Below, one piece after another: positions 1 to 6,687 of a stretch of 10,900 nt of DNA. The notes beneath the pieces were generated by a model, which was given only the letters and a program-made list of their open reading frames with translations, ran no database searches and had not been told where the DNA came from. The stretch is from Ralstonia insidiosa (GTDB lineage: Bacteria > Pseudomonadota > Gammaproteobacteria > Burkholderiales > Burkholderiaceae), in the NCBI RefSeq assembly GCF_008801405.1, contig NZ_VZPV01000008.1, forward strand, positions 1 to 10,900, written 5' to 3'. Numbering within the stretch: position 1 is the stretch's first letter; each line of letters begins with the position of its first letter. The position numbers and the translations under genes were made by a program.

Positions 1-17
1 ACGCCACGAATCGCAGA

Positions 18-127
18 TTTGAAAGTGAACAGGAAAGTCAATGAAATCAACGATCTACCAACACCACCTCCGCGCCAGTGCTAGCTTTTCGTACCGTCAC
101 TTATTGCACTGAAAACGAGGGGACCCC
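18..127 (-). mobile_element. Terminal inverted repeat of an IS1071-like Tn3-family element (body lies left of the window)
   Basis: Read on the minus strand from base 127, this begins GGGGTCCCCTCGTTTTCAGT and continues to about base 18. It matches the reverse complement of the right end of the window with roughly a dozen mismatches over about 107-110 bp. GGGG tips are typical of Tn3-family ends, and the length and wording fit what I remember of the unusually long (110 bp) ends of IS1071, a Comamonas element that brackets catabolic genes. Both copies read GGGGTCCCC where I recall GGGGTCTCC for IS1071, so this may be a relative or variant. The tip points into the window, so transposase genes would lie beyond base 1. 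A TGA in the repeat (frame TGA AAA CGA GGG) stops reading from the element into the neighbouring remnant. The inverted repeat is seen directly; the family name is from memory. Confidence 0.85.
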
Positions 128-223
128 CAATCCACCGCCGACCGCGCTGCCGTGCGTGCCCAGGCCGCAGAAGCTGTTCGCACAGGCCAGATCTCCCACG
201 GCGAAATCGGCAACGCCATGTAA
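128..223 (+). pseudogene. C-terminal remnant of a small protein cut by the left IS element (possibly DUF4148-like)
   Basis: From the first base after the element tip, one frame stays open for 31 codons and ends at TAA (221-223). It includes the stretches STADRAAVRAQAAEAVRTGQ and ISHGEIGNAM. The alanine/arginine-rich helix followed by a GEI-type tail resembles the C-terminus of small secreted DUF4148-like proteins common in Burkholderiales. No start codon or signal peptide is present, and reading back into the inverted repeat meets a TGA after five codons, so this is a broken gene tail. A strong terminator follows about 95 bp downstream on the same strand. The family guess is weak. The open frame abutting the tip and its plausible composition are the main support. 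Confidence 0.45.
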
Positions 224-317
224 TGCAAGCCGATGCGGGCGTTTCGGACGCCACCGCTTGGCGCATCCACTGCGGCTGAGCGAAGGCGTCATCGGTGCAC
301 CGCATCACATTGCATCG

Positions 318-356
318 CCCATGAACGAGCCCCCATTGCGGGGCTTTTTTCATGGG
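318..356 (+). terminator. Rho-independent terminator, probably active in both directions
   Basis: AGCCCC (328-333) pairs with GGGGCT (340-345) across a six-base loop and is followed by a run of T (345-350). An outer arm CCCATGAA (318-325) pairs with TTCATGGG (349-356), so the whole site is a long two-part hairpin. On the plus strand it would have ended the gene whose remnant is at 128-223. The A-run opposite the T-tract lies on the wrong side for a strong minus-strand terminator, but the outer stem could still help insulate the lysR side. Confidence 0.8.
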
Positions 357-378
357 GCAAACTTTTGACGAATCCCAG

Positions 379-547
379 CTAGGGCAACGCCGAATAAGTC
401 CCCGCAGTGGCGCACGCCCTGATTTGGGATGGGATGCAAGGCGCAAACCACAGCGATAGCCGTAGCTATCGCGAGGATTTGCAACGCGGCAGACCGCCCA
501 AAGCAGGGGTGCGCGGTGCGCGAGGGACTTGTTCAGCGTTGCCCTAG
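379..547. repeat. 169-bp near-palindromic MITE-like element bounded by CTAG
   Basis: The 24 bases from 379 and the reverse complement of 524-547 agree at 22 positions, both starting CTAGGGCAACGC. The similarity continues inwards, with shared GCGCAC, CCCTG, TTTGGG and TTGCAA/GCGCAA blocks, to an exact 8-bp stem GCGATAGC (453-460)/GCTATCGC (465-472) around a CGTA loop at the geometric centre. The whole element can fold into one long imperfect hairpin. It has no coding capacity. CTAG at both edges may be a target duplication or part of the ends; some IS5-family elements such as IS870 are known to use CTAG. It ends six bases past the lysR stop codon, so it may act as that gene's terminator. The palindrome is seen directly; the IS5 link is inference. 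Confidence 0.8.
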
Positions 548-552
548 GTCTG

Positions 553-1455
553 TCAGGACGGCCCCATGCGGCCCGACGAACGTTCCAGCAGGGTTTCCAG
601 CACCTCGATACGGTGCCGATGCCGGGTGGTGATGGCGTAGAAATGCTCCTGCAGCCCGGCGGAGTAGCCCACCTTGACGAGGATGCCCGTGCGCAACTCG
701 TCCTGAACCACCACCTCGGGCAGCACGGTCAGCCAGCCGCTGTCACGGGCGATCAGGCGCAGCATGGCCATGTCATCCACCTCGGCGCGCAATCGGGGCG
801 TCACCCCGGCCGATGCACACAGGGCTTCAAACTGCGCACGCAGTGCATGGCGGGGGCCAGGCAGCGCCACCTCCATACCCTCCAGGTCTTCAGGTATGCG
901 CAACGAGCGCGATTGCCACACGCTGGCAGGGCCGACCAGCGAGATGGACTGGCTGCCGAGAAATTGGCAGTGCAAGGGGCGCTCGGAGTCGGAAGGCACT
1001 GACTCATTGGCCAGCACCACGTCCAGCTGGTGCTGCACCAGGCGCGAAATCAGCCCCTCCAGCAGCCCTGACTCCAGCGTCAAAACCACGGACGGGTCGG
1101 CCAGCAAGGGGCGGATCCAGTTTTCCTGGTAGTTGCGGGACAACGTTGCCACACTGCCCACGCGCAGCCGGGTCACCCCCGACGCGCTGCCCTGCAGGCG
1201 CCCCAGCATTTCCTGACCCAGTCCGAAGATGTTCTCGGCATATGCCAGTACCAGTTGCCCGGTGTCGGTCAGCAGCAGGCGGCGGCCCTCTCGCAAAAAC
1301 AGCTCTTCGCCCAGGCGCTCTTCCAGCTGCCGGATCTGGGTGGACACCGCAGACTGGGACGTGTGCAGCTCTTGCGCTGCCTGGGTAAGGTGCCCCAGCT
1401 TGGCCACACGCCAAAAGTAGAACAGGTGGTTGAAGTTGAGTTGATCGAGTCTCAT
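553..1455 (-). CDS. LysR-family transcriptional regulator of the divergent DAB operon
   Basis: This is a 300-residue protein, the usual LysR length. It has an N-terminal winged helix-turn-helix at about residues 6-64 (motifs LTQAAQELHTSQSAVSTQIR and LEERLGEELFLR) and a periplasmic-binding-protein-like effector domain from about residue 92 to the end. The opening NFNHLFYFWRVAKLGHLTQA resembles NhaR-like members of the family. Divergent transcription from dabB with a repeat-rich 99-bp spacer is the standard layout for a LysR protein controlling its neighbour, and LysR genes are known beside some DAB operons. The ligand may be an inorganic-carbon-related signal, but nothing in the sequence shows which. 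No Shine-Dalgarno is evident before the ATG at 1455; that start keeps the expected N-terminus of the family. A MITE-like palindrome begins six bases after its stop codon. Confidence 0.9.
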   Translation of the reverse strand: MRLDQLNFNHLFYFWRVAKLGHLTQAAQELHTSQSAVSTQIRQLEERLGEELFLREGRRLLLTDTGQLVLAYAENIFGLGQEMLGRLQGSASGVTRLRVGSVATLSRNYQENWIRPLLADPSVVLTLESGLLEGLISRLVQHQLDVVLANESVPSDSERPLHCQFLGSQSISLVGPASVWQSRSLRIPEDLEGMEVALPGPRHALRAQFEALCASAGVTPRLRAEVDDMAMLRLIARDSGWLTVLPEVVVQDELRTGILVKVGYSAGLQEHFYAITTRHRHRIEVLETLLERSSGRMGPS

Positions 1456-1507
1456 TGTTCTATTTTTAGTATTTTTTTGTTCTTTTCAATGTATTTTACA
1501 GAACAAT
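1454..1507. promoter_or_regulatory. lysR-dabB operator/promoter region with TTGTTCT repeats and phased T-tracts
   Basis: An exact 8-bp inverted repeat, ATTGTTCT (1454-1461) and AGAACAAT (1500-1507), flanks this spacer. A third copy, TTGTTCT (1477-1483), sits 22 bp (two helical turns) from the first. Four T-tracts (1463-1467, 1472-1478, 1483-1486, 1494-1497) have centres spaced about 10, 10 and 11 bp, the phasing that gives intrinsic DNA curvature. The left arm overlaps the lysR start codon, which suggests autoregulation. LysR proteins typically bind such paired dyads and bend DNA. I could not pick a convincing -35/-10 pair for either gene. Confidence 0.65.
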
Positions 1508-1542
1508 AACCCCGCAGCATCATCGCCCCCAGTCTTGTTTCT

Positions 1543-1547
1543 GGAGG
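1543..1547 (+). promoter_or_regulatory. Ribosome binding site of dabB
   Basis: GGAGG at 1543-1547 is seven bases before the ATG at 1555 but only four before the in-frame GTG at 1552. This decides the start in favour of ATG 1555. Confidence 0.75.
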
Positions 1548-1554
1548 TTGAGTG

Positions 1555-3129
1555 ATGCCATTTGTTCACGTTTTGTCCCACGCCAGCGCATGGGCACCGG
1601 GCATGCTCATGCTGGCCGCCATGGCGCTGGCACTGTGCCACAAGGGCTCGGTTGCCACGTTGTGGCGCTGGATGCTGATCCTGTCTGGTGCCGCCTTGGC
1701 AGGTTCTGTATTGGCGGCGATTGCGGCCATGGCTGGCATCGGCCGGCTGGACCACGCTGGCTGGCTCAAGGCATCGCCGATGGGCTTGTGCATGGGGGTT
1801 CTGGTGCAACTGCTGGGCACCGTCATCGCAGCGTTTTCTGCGAGGTACCTGGAGGGAGAGCCCGGCCAGCCGCGCTACATGGCAGCACTGGCGGGTGTGC
1901 TGGCTGCTGTGCACGTGCTGCTGCTGGCAGACCACTGGATCGTCCTGGCCATCGCCTGGGCTCTGGTGGGCATTGCGCTGCAACACCTGCTGTGCTTCTA
2001 CCCCGACCGGGCTTTTGCCAGCCTGGCCGCCCACAAAAAACAGATGGCCGACAGGGTGGCCGACGTATTGCTGGTCGGTGCGGCGGCACTGGCCTGGCTG
2101 GAAGTCGGCAGCGGTTCTTTGTCGGCGTTGTGGGCGTACATCGCACGCGACGGCATGTCCCCGTTGCTGCACGCCAGCGCGGTGTTGCTGACCCTGGCCG
2201 TGATTTTGCGGACGGCCTTGTTGCCCGTGCATGGCTGGCTGATCCAGGTCATGGAGGCGCCCACGCCGGTGTCTGCACTGCTGCACGCAGGCGTGGTCAA
2301 CCTGGGCGGGTTCGTGCTGATACGGTTCGCCCCCTTGCTGGAAAACGCCGCCGCTGCCCGCGTCGTGCTGGTCGTTTTTGGCCTCGGTACAGCCGTGCTC
2401 GCTGGCATGGTCATGCTGACGCGCATCAGCATCAAGGTCAGGCTGGCCTGGTCCACGGTGGCGCAGATGGGGTTCATGCTGCTCGAATGCGGGTTGGGCC
2501 TGTACACGCTGGCTGCGCTGCACCTCGTGGGGCACTCGCTGTACAAGGCCCATGTGTTTCTGTCGGCATCCAACGCGGTTCGGCAAGCGCGGCTGCAGGC
2601 CATGCACAGCGCAACCCCGCCCACAGCCATCAGCCTGGCGCTGGCACCCGTCGCCGCCACGGCCACCGTGCTGCTGGTGCTGAACGTGGCGGCGGAGGTG
2701 CCCTGGCCCGCCTGGTGGTCCGCCGTGCTGGGACTGGCCTGGGCACCGCTGCTCTGGTCGCCTCAGGGCCAGGCCAGCGCCAAGACTGCGGCCTGGCACA
2801 GCCTGGCCGGGCTGGTGATGGTGGCGGGCCTCACCGCAGCGGCAGTTGCCATCCACCATGTGCCACTGGGCTTGCGCGATGCTCCGGCGCACGTGCTGGG
2901 GTGGCTGGCACTGATCGGACTTTTAGGCCTTTACCTCTTTCTGGCACTGCTGCAGAGGCAGCCCCACATGCTGCGGACCTGGCGCAGGTGGAGCTATGCA
3001 GGGTTCTACATCGACGAGGCGTACACCCGGCTGGCCCTGTACATCTGGCCCACCGCCTGGACACCCCCTGCCCCGCGTGACGCGGTCCCCCATGTAGCAG
3101 GCCCCACGTTGCACAGAGCCGCCCCCTGA
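1555..3129 (+). CDS. dabB: DabB, NuoL-like membrane subunit of the DAB bicarbonate-accumulation complex
   Basis: This is a 524-residue, very hydrophobic protein of the proton-conducting transporter family shared with complex I subunits NuoL/M/N and Mrp antiporters. Key stretches are HGWLIQVMEAPTPVSALLHA (226-245), the proton-channel core with its conserved Glu and Pro residues, and STVAQMGFMLLECGLG (300-315) with HSLYKAHVFLSA (327-338), which carries the channel lysine and histidine. About a dozen membrane helices are apparent. It is shorter than NuoL and is followed at once by dabA, which separates it from a respiratory NuoL. In DAB complexes this subunit anchors DabA and is thought to couple proton entry to CO2 hydration. 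The dabA start follows after 24 bases, so both are on one transcript. The role comes from the family and gene pairing. Confidence 0.92.
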   Translation: MPFVHVLSHASAWAPGMLMLAAMALALCHKGSVATLWRWMLILSGAALAGSVLAAIAAMAGIGRLDHAGWLKASPMGLCMGVLVQLLGTVIAAFSARYLEGEPGQPRYMAALAGVLAAVHVLLLADHWIVLAIAWALVGIALQHLLCFYPDRAFASLAAHKKQMADRVADVLLVGAAALAWLEVGSGSLSALWAYIARDGMSPLLHASAVLLTLAVILRTALLPVHGWLIQVMEAPTPVSALLHAGVVNLGGFVLIRFAPLLENAAAARVVLVVFGLGTAVLAGMVMLTRISIKVRLAWSTVAQMGFMLLECGLGLYTLAALHLVGHSLYKAHVFLSASNAVRQARLQAMHSATPPTAISLALAPVAATATVLLVLNVAAEVPWPAWWSAVLGLAWAPLLWSPQGQASAKTAAWHSLAGLVMVAGLTAAAVAIHHVPLGLRDAPAHVLGWLALIGLLGLYLFLALLQRQPHMLRTWRRWSYAGFYIDEAYTRLALYIWPTAWTPPAPRDAVPHVAGPTLHRAAP

Positions 3130-3153
3130 ACCGCACTGCACCCGGAGAACCCC

Positions 3154-5706
3154 ATGATGGAATCACTGACCGACTGCCCCACCGAGGAGCTCGCGGCGCC
3201 AGCGCCCACGCACGCTGCGCAGCACCCGGCCTCGCACAACGACATCGACACCGCCTGCGCACAAGCGTGCCAAGCCATTGCACCGGCCTGGCCCCTGGAC
3301 CGTGCCATTGCAGTCAACCCGCACTGGGCGCGCATCGGCATGCCGGTGCGCCGGGTGGCAGCGCGCATGGCAGCGCTGGGCGGCATTCAGGTCTTTCCCG
3401 GGCGCGACCGGCAACTGCAAGCGTGGACGGAAGGACGCATCAGCGCCCAGGACCTTGATCAGGCGATCCGCCAGATGCCTCAGGCGCAAGCCTGCGGGTT
3501 GACTGCCGAAGACTGCGTACAGGCCTTACACAACACCCAGCCCGTAGAGCAATTGCCCCTGCTGATCGATGTGCTGGACAACGACCCCCACCGCCAAACC
3601 CGCTTGTCCTGGCGCCAGGCAATCACCCACCAGGTGAGCCAGACCTGCGCCGCCTATTTCGACCAGACACAGGCGGACTGGCAGCCCCAGCGGTCCGAGG
3701 GCCTGTATGCGTTCTGGCGCGAGACTCTGCAGCACGACCACTCCATCGGCCTGCTGATGGGCTTGCCACACCTCGCCGAGGCCTTGGAGGCTCTGCCCGC
3801 CACCCGGGAAGACGCCGAACGCTGGGTACTGCACAGGCTGCGCCTTCCCAAGGCGGTGTGGCCAGACTATCTGGAGTCGGTGCTGCTGACGGTGAATGGC
3901 TGGGCTTCGTGGTGCGCCTATCTAGGCTGGCAGGCCCACCTGAACCAGACCTCCGACCCGCACCTGCGGGAGTTGCTGGCGATCCGGCTGGCATGGGGTG
4001 CGGTTCTACTGCATTGCAAGGACGATGCCGCAGGCACCCATGCCTTCCAGGCGCTGCAACAGGCCTGGGGCCAGGCCCCCGCCTTGTTGCAACGGGCAGA
4101 GCAGGCTCTGCTGGTCGACGAAGTGTGGCAAGTAGCTCTGGAAGTCGGCTACCAGCGCCAACTGGCTCAGCGGCTGCTCGGTGCCGGCAGTGCCCCGCCC
4201 AACCAGCACGAGATCGAGGTGCAAGCCGCTTTTTGTATTGATGTGCGCAGCGAGCCACTGCGGAGGTCCCTGGAGGCCATTTGGCCCGCCGTACAGACCA
4301 TCGGGTTCGCGGGATTTTTTGGCCTGCCCCTCGCCTACACACCGCTGGGCACCAGCGCTCGCACGCCCCACCTGCCGGGCCTGTTGGCACCCGCAGTAGA
4401 AGCCACTGACTGCATCGTGCCATCCACTGCGGGCGCGTTGAAGACCGATGCGACGCTACAAGAAGCAGCGATCCACGCACGCTCCAGGCGCTTTGCGCTG
4501 GCCGACCAATGGCTGTCCGCCAGCCGCTGGCCGGGTGCGGCGTTCTCGTTCGTTGAAGCGGCGGGCGTGGGCTATGCGGGCAAGCTGGGCCAATGGCTGC
4601 GGCCCTCCCGGCAAGCCAGGGCCAACGATGCACTGGAAGGCCTGCCTGCGCGCTATCGCCCCCTGTGCCGGCCCCAGCTCACGGGGCTGGACATCGGCGC
4701 CAAGGTGTCGCTGGCAGCGCGGGTGCTGCGCTCCATGGGGCTGGACGGTTATCTGGCGCCCCTGGTACTGCTGGTAGGGCATGGCAGCCAGTCGGCCAAC
4801 AACGCCCATGCGGCAGCGCTGGACTGCGGCGCATGCTGCGGCCAGACCGGCGAAGTCAGTGCCCGCAGCCTGGCACAACTGCTGAACGAACCTGCCGTGC
4901 GTACGGGCCTGGCGGAACAAGGCATCGCCATTCCGGAGTCCACAACCTTCGTGGCGGCCCTGCACAACACCACAACCGATGAGATCGAGGGCTTTGACCT
5001 GGACCTGCTGCCCCCAGCCGCTCGCCAACGGTGGGACAGCCTGCAGCCGGTGCTACACCATGCCAGTGACCAGGTCCGCAGAGAACGAGCACCGCACCTG
5101 CACATCGACCCACGGACACCGCACGACGATTTGCTGAAGCAATTGCGAAGGCGCGCCAACGATGGCGCCCAGACGCGCCCGGAATGGGGCCTGGCGGGCA
5201 ACGCAGCCTTCGTCATCGCACCCCGGCACAGGACGCTGGGCGCTGCGCTACAAGGACGCAGCTTTCTGCACGACTATGACGCCCAAAGAGACCCCGACGG
5301 CAGCCTGCTGGAAGCGCTCATGACCGCGCCCATGCTGGTCACCCACTGGATCAACTGGCAGTACCACGCATCCACCTGCGCCCCCACACGCCTGGGGAGT
5401 GGCAACAAGGTGCTGCACAACGTGGTGGGCGGACACATCGGCGTCTTTGAAGGCAACGGCGGTGATCTGCGCATCGGCCTGTCGCAGCAGTCGGTGCACG
5501 ACGGCAAGCGCTGGTTGCACGAACCACTGAGGCTGACCGTGGTGATTGATGCGCCCCGCCCATCCATCGACGCAGTGATCCATCAACATGCCGTCGTCAA
5601 GCAACTGGTGGACCACGGGTGGCTGCACCTCTGGCGGTGGGAAGGCACCGACCTGATGCGCTATGACCAGGGTCTCTGGGAGCCGCTGCACACGGAGAAC
5701 TGGTGA
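3154..5706 (+). CDS. dabA: DabA, zinc-dependent CO2-hydrating subunit of the DAB complex (DUF2309/UPF0753)
   Basis: This 850-residue cytoplasmic protein is of normal length for the family. The beta-carbonic-anhydrase-like metal site is visible: C361 and D363 in AFCIDVRSEP, H543 in LVGHGS and C558 in LDCGAC. The His-to-Cys distance of 15 residues matches the H524/C539 spacing reported for Halothiobacillus DabA2. Family motifs such as AVNPHW (53-58) and FFGLPL (388-393) are also present. DabA hydrates CO2 to bicarbonate in one direction when energised through DabB, raising the cytoplasmic inorganic carbon pool for carboxylases. The ATG at 3154 follows GGAG (3144-3147) by six bases; the adjacent ATG at 3157 is also possible. 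Its stop codon overlaps the next gene. An extra Cys (C562, in CGACCG) stands where I recall Gly in relatives. Confidence 0.94.
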   Translation: MMESLTDCPTEELAAPAPTHAAQHPASHNDIDTACAQACQAIAPAWPLDRAIAVNPHWARIGMPVRRVAARMAALGGIQVFPGRDRQLQAWTEGRISAQDLDQAIRQMPQAQACGLTAEDCVQALHNTQPVEQLPLLIDVLDNDPHRQTRLSWRQAITHQVSQTCAAYFDQTQADWQPQRSEGLYAFWRETLQHDHSIGLLMGLPHLAEALEALPATREDAERWVLHRLRLPKAVWPDYLESVLLTVNGWASWCAYLGWQAHLNQTSDPHLRELLAIRLAWGAVLLHCKDDAAGTHAFQALQQAWGQAPALLQRAEQALLVDEVWQVALEVGYQRQLAQRLLGAGSAPPNQHEIEVQAAFCIDVRSEPLRRSLEAIWPAVQTIGFAGFFGLPLAYTPLGTSARTPHLPGLLAPAVEATDCIVPSTAGALKTDATLQEAAIHARSRRFALADQWLSASRWPGAAFSFVEAAGVGYAGKLGQWLRPSRQARANDALEGLPARYRPLCRPQLTGLDIGAKVSLAARVLRSMGLDGYLAPLVLLVGHGSQSANNAHAAALDCGACCGQTGEVSARSLAQLLNEPAVRTGLAEQGIAIPESTTFVAALHNTTTDEIEGFDLDLLPPAARQRWDSLQPVLHHASDQVRRERAPHLHIDPRTPHDDLLKQLRRRANDGAQTRPEWGLAGNAAFVIAPRHRTLGAALQGRSFLHDYDAQRDPDGSLLEALMTAPMLVTHWINWQYHASTCAPTRLGSGNKVLHNVVGGHIGVFEGNGGDLRIGLSQQSVHDGKRWLHEPLRLTVVIDAPRPSIDAVIHQHAVVKQLVDHGWLHLWRWEGTDLMRYDQGLWEPLHTENW

Positions 5707-6560
5707 TGCACCCCAGTGCACGCCCCTATGCAGACCGCCGCATCGCCTTGCTGACCCAGCATGGCAAGGAGCGGGTCATCGCGCCCGCGCTGGAGCCGGG
5801 TCTGGGTTGCACGATTGAACATGTCAGCGGGTTCGATACCGACCTGCTGGGCACCTTCACCCGCGAAACGGCACGTGCGGGCTCGCAACTGGATGCAGCA
5901 CGGCGCAAAGCCCGCAAGGGCATGGAGCTCTCCGGCCTCGATGCCGGCCTGGCCAGCGAGGGCAGCTTTGGTCCCGATCCGTTCACAGGAATGGTGCCCT
6001 GGAACGTGGAGCTGATCGCCTGGCTGGACGACCGCATGGGCATCGAAGTCGTCGGCATGGCACAAGGGCCTGCGCGCAGCGGGCACCTGCTGAGCGATAA
6101 CTGGAGTGCCGTGGAGGCATTTGCGCAGCGCGAGGGCTTCCCGCAGCAACAGCTGGTGATGCGCCCGGAGAGCCAGGACGACACCCGCATGCACAAAGGC
6201 ATCGCGGACTGGGACCGGCTGCGGCACTGCTTCGACGCCTGCCAAGCCCAGGCCCGCAACCGCCAGGTCTTTGTGGAGACGGACCTGAGGGCCTTTGCCA
6301 ACCCCACCCGCATGCGCCTCATCGAGCAAGCTGCGCAGGACTTGCTGCAGCGACTGCAGTCGAACTGCCCAGCCTGCAACGCCCCGGGTTACTGGGTCAC
6401 CGAACGCATACCGGGGCTTACCTGCTCTGCCTGCGGACGGCCTACCGCATCCTGCCGCGCTGAGGTGTGGTCGTGCCCACGCTGCGAATACCAGTCCAGA
6501 ATGAGCAAAGCCACGCGGGCATTGGCAGATCCTCGCCACTGCGCGTATTGCAATCCCTGA
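5706..6560 (+). CDS. DUF6671-like protein with C-terminal zinc-ribbon cysteines, coupled to dabA
   Basis: This 284-residue soluble protein has unknown function. Its start ATG at 5706 shares a base with the dabA TGA stop (TGATG), a translational-coupling arrangement; an in-frame GTG at 5703 would add one residue. The N-terminal two-thirds has conserved-looking acidic and glycine motifs (GFDTDLLGTFTRE near 42-54, GSFGPDPFTGMVPWN near 87-100, ETDLRAFANPTRM near 191-203). The last quarter has four CxxC knuckles at C221/C224, C240/C243, C257/C260 and C279/C282, which would make two zinc ribbons. I recognise the pattern as DUF6671-like, from memory. Position as the last gene of the dabB-dabA operon suggests a role in making, metallating or regulating the DAB complex. 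That role is inference only. No signal peptide or membrane segment is seen. Confidence 0.8.
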   Translation: MHPSARPYADRRIALLTQHGKERVIAPALEPGLGCTIEHVSGFDTDLLGTFTRETARAGSQLDAARRKARKGMELSGLDAGLASEGSFGPDPFTGMVPWNVELIAWLDDRMGIEVVGMAQGPARSGHLLSDNWSAVEAFAQREGFPQQQLVMRPESQDDTRMHKGIADWDRLRHCFDACQAQARNRQVFVETDLRAFANPTRMRLIEQAAQDLLQRLQSNCPACNAPGYWVTERIPGLTCSACGRPTASCRAEVWSCPRCEYQSRMSKATRALADPRHCAYCNP

Positions 6561-6631
6561 CTTGCAATCACAGCGGTCCCGCGTTCAGCACAGTGGTTTG
6601 AACACTGACCGGCGAGGCGTCACAAAGCAAA

Positions 6632-6663
6632 CAACAACTGGCCAATCGATCAGTCAGTTGTTG
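6632..6663 (-). terminator. Probable glmS terminator between convergent genes
   Basis: CAACAACTG (6632-6640) and CAGTTGTTG (6655-6663) form an exact 9-bp stem with a 14-base loop. On the minus strand the stem comes about 25 bases after the glmS stop codon and is followed by a T-rich TTTGCTTT. The stem is A+T-rich, so it is a moderate terminator at best. On the plus strand it is followed by A residues, so it is unlikely to end the DUF6671-like gene by the intrinsic route. Confidence 0.55.
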
Positions 6664-6687
6664 GTAAAAAACGGGGTGTTCGACAGC

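Noticed and set aside
81..446. Open frame of 121 codons on the minus strand spanning the left IS tip, the terminator and part of the palindrome
   Set aside because: It runs across three unrelated non-coding features, so it cannot be a conserved gene.
1486..2892. Long open frame (468 codons) on the minus strand opposite dabB
   Set aside because: It is rich in His, Gln and Arg, has no recognisable domain, and mirrors the codon bias of the clearly real dabB; a shadow frame.
1555..3129. dabB as a complex I NuoL or Mrp antiporter subunit
   Set aside because: It is too short for NuoL, there are no other nuo or mrp genes around it, and it is paired directly with dabA.
3623..4633. Open frame of 336 codons on the minus strand opposite dabA
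   Set aside because: Arg/Pro/Ala-rich shadow of a GC-rich gene with no domain.
6587..6607. Small hairpin CAGTG/CACTG after the DUF6671-like gene as a plus-strand terminator
   Set aside because: The stem is only five base pairs and no T-tract follows.
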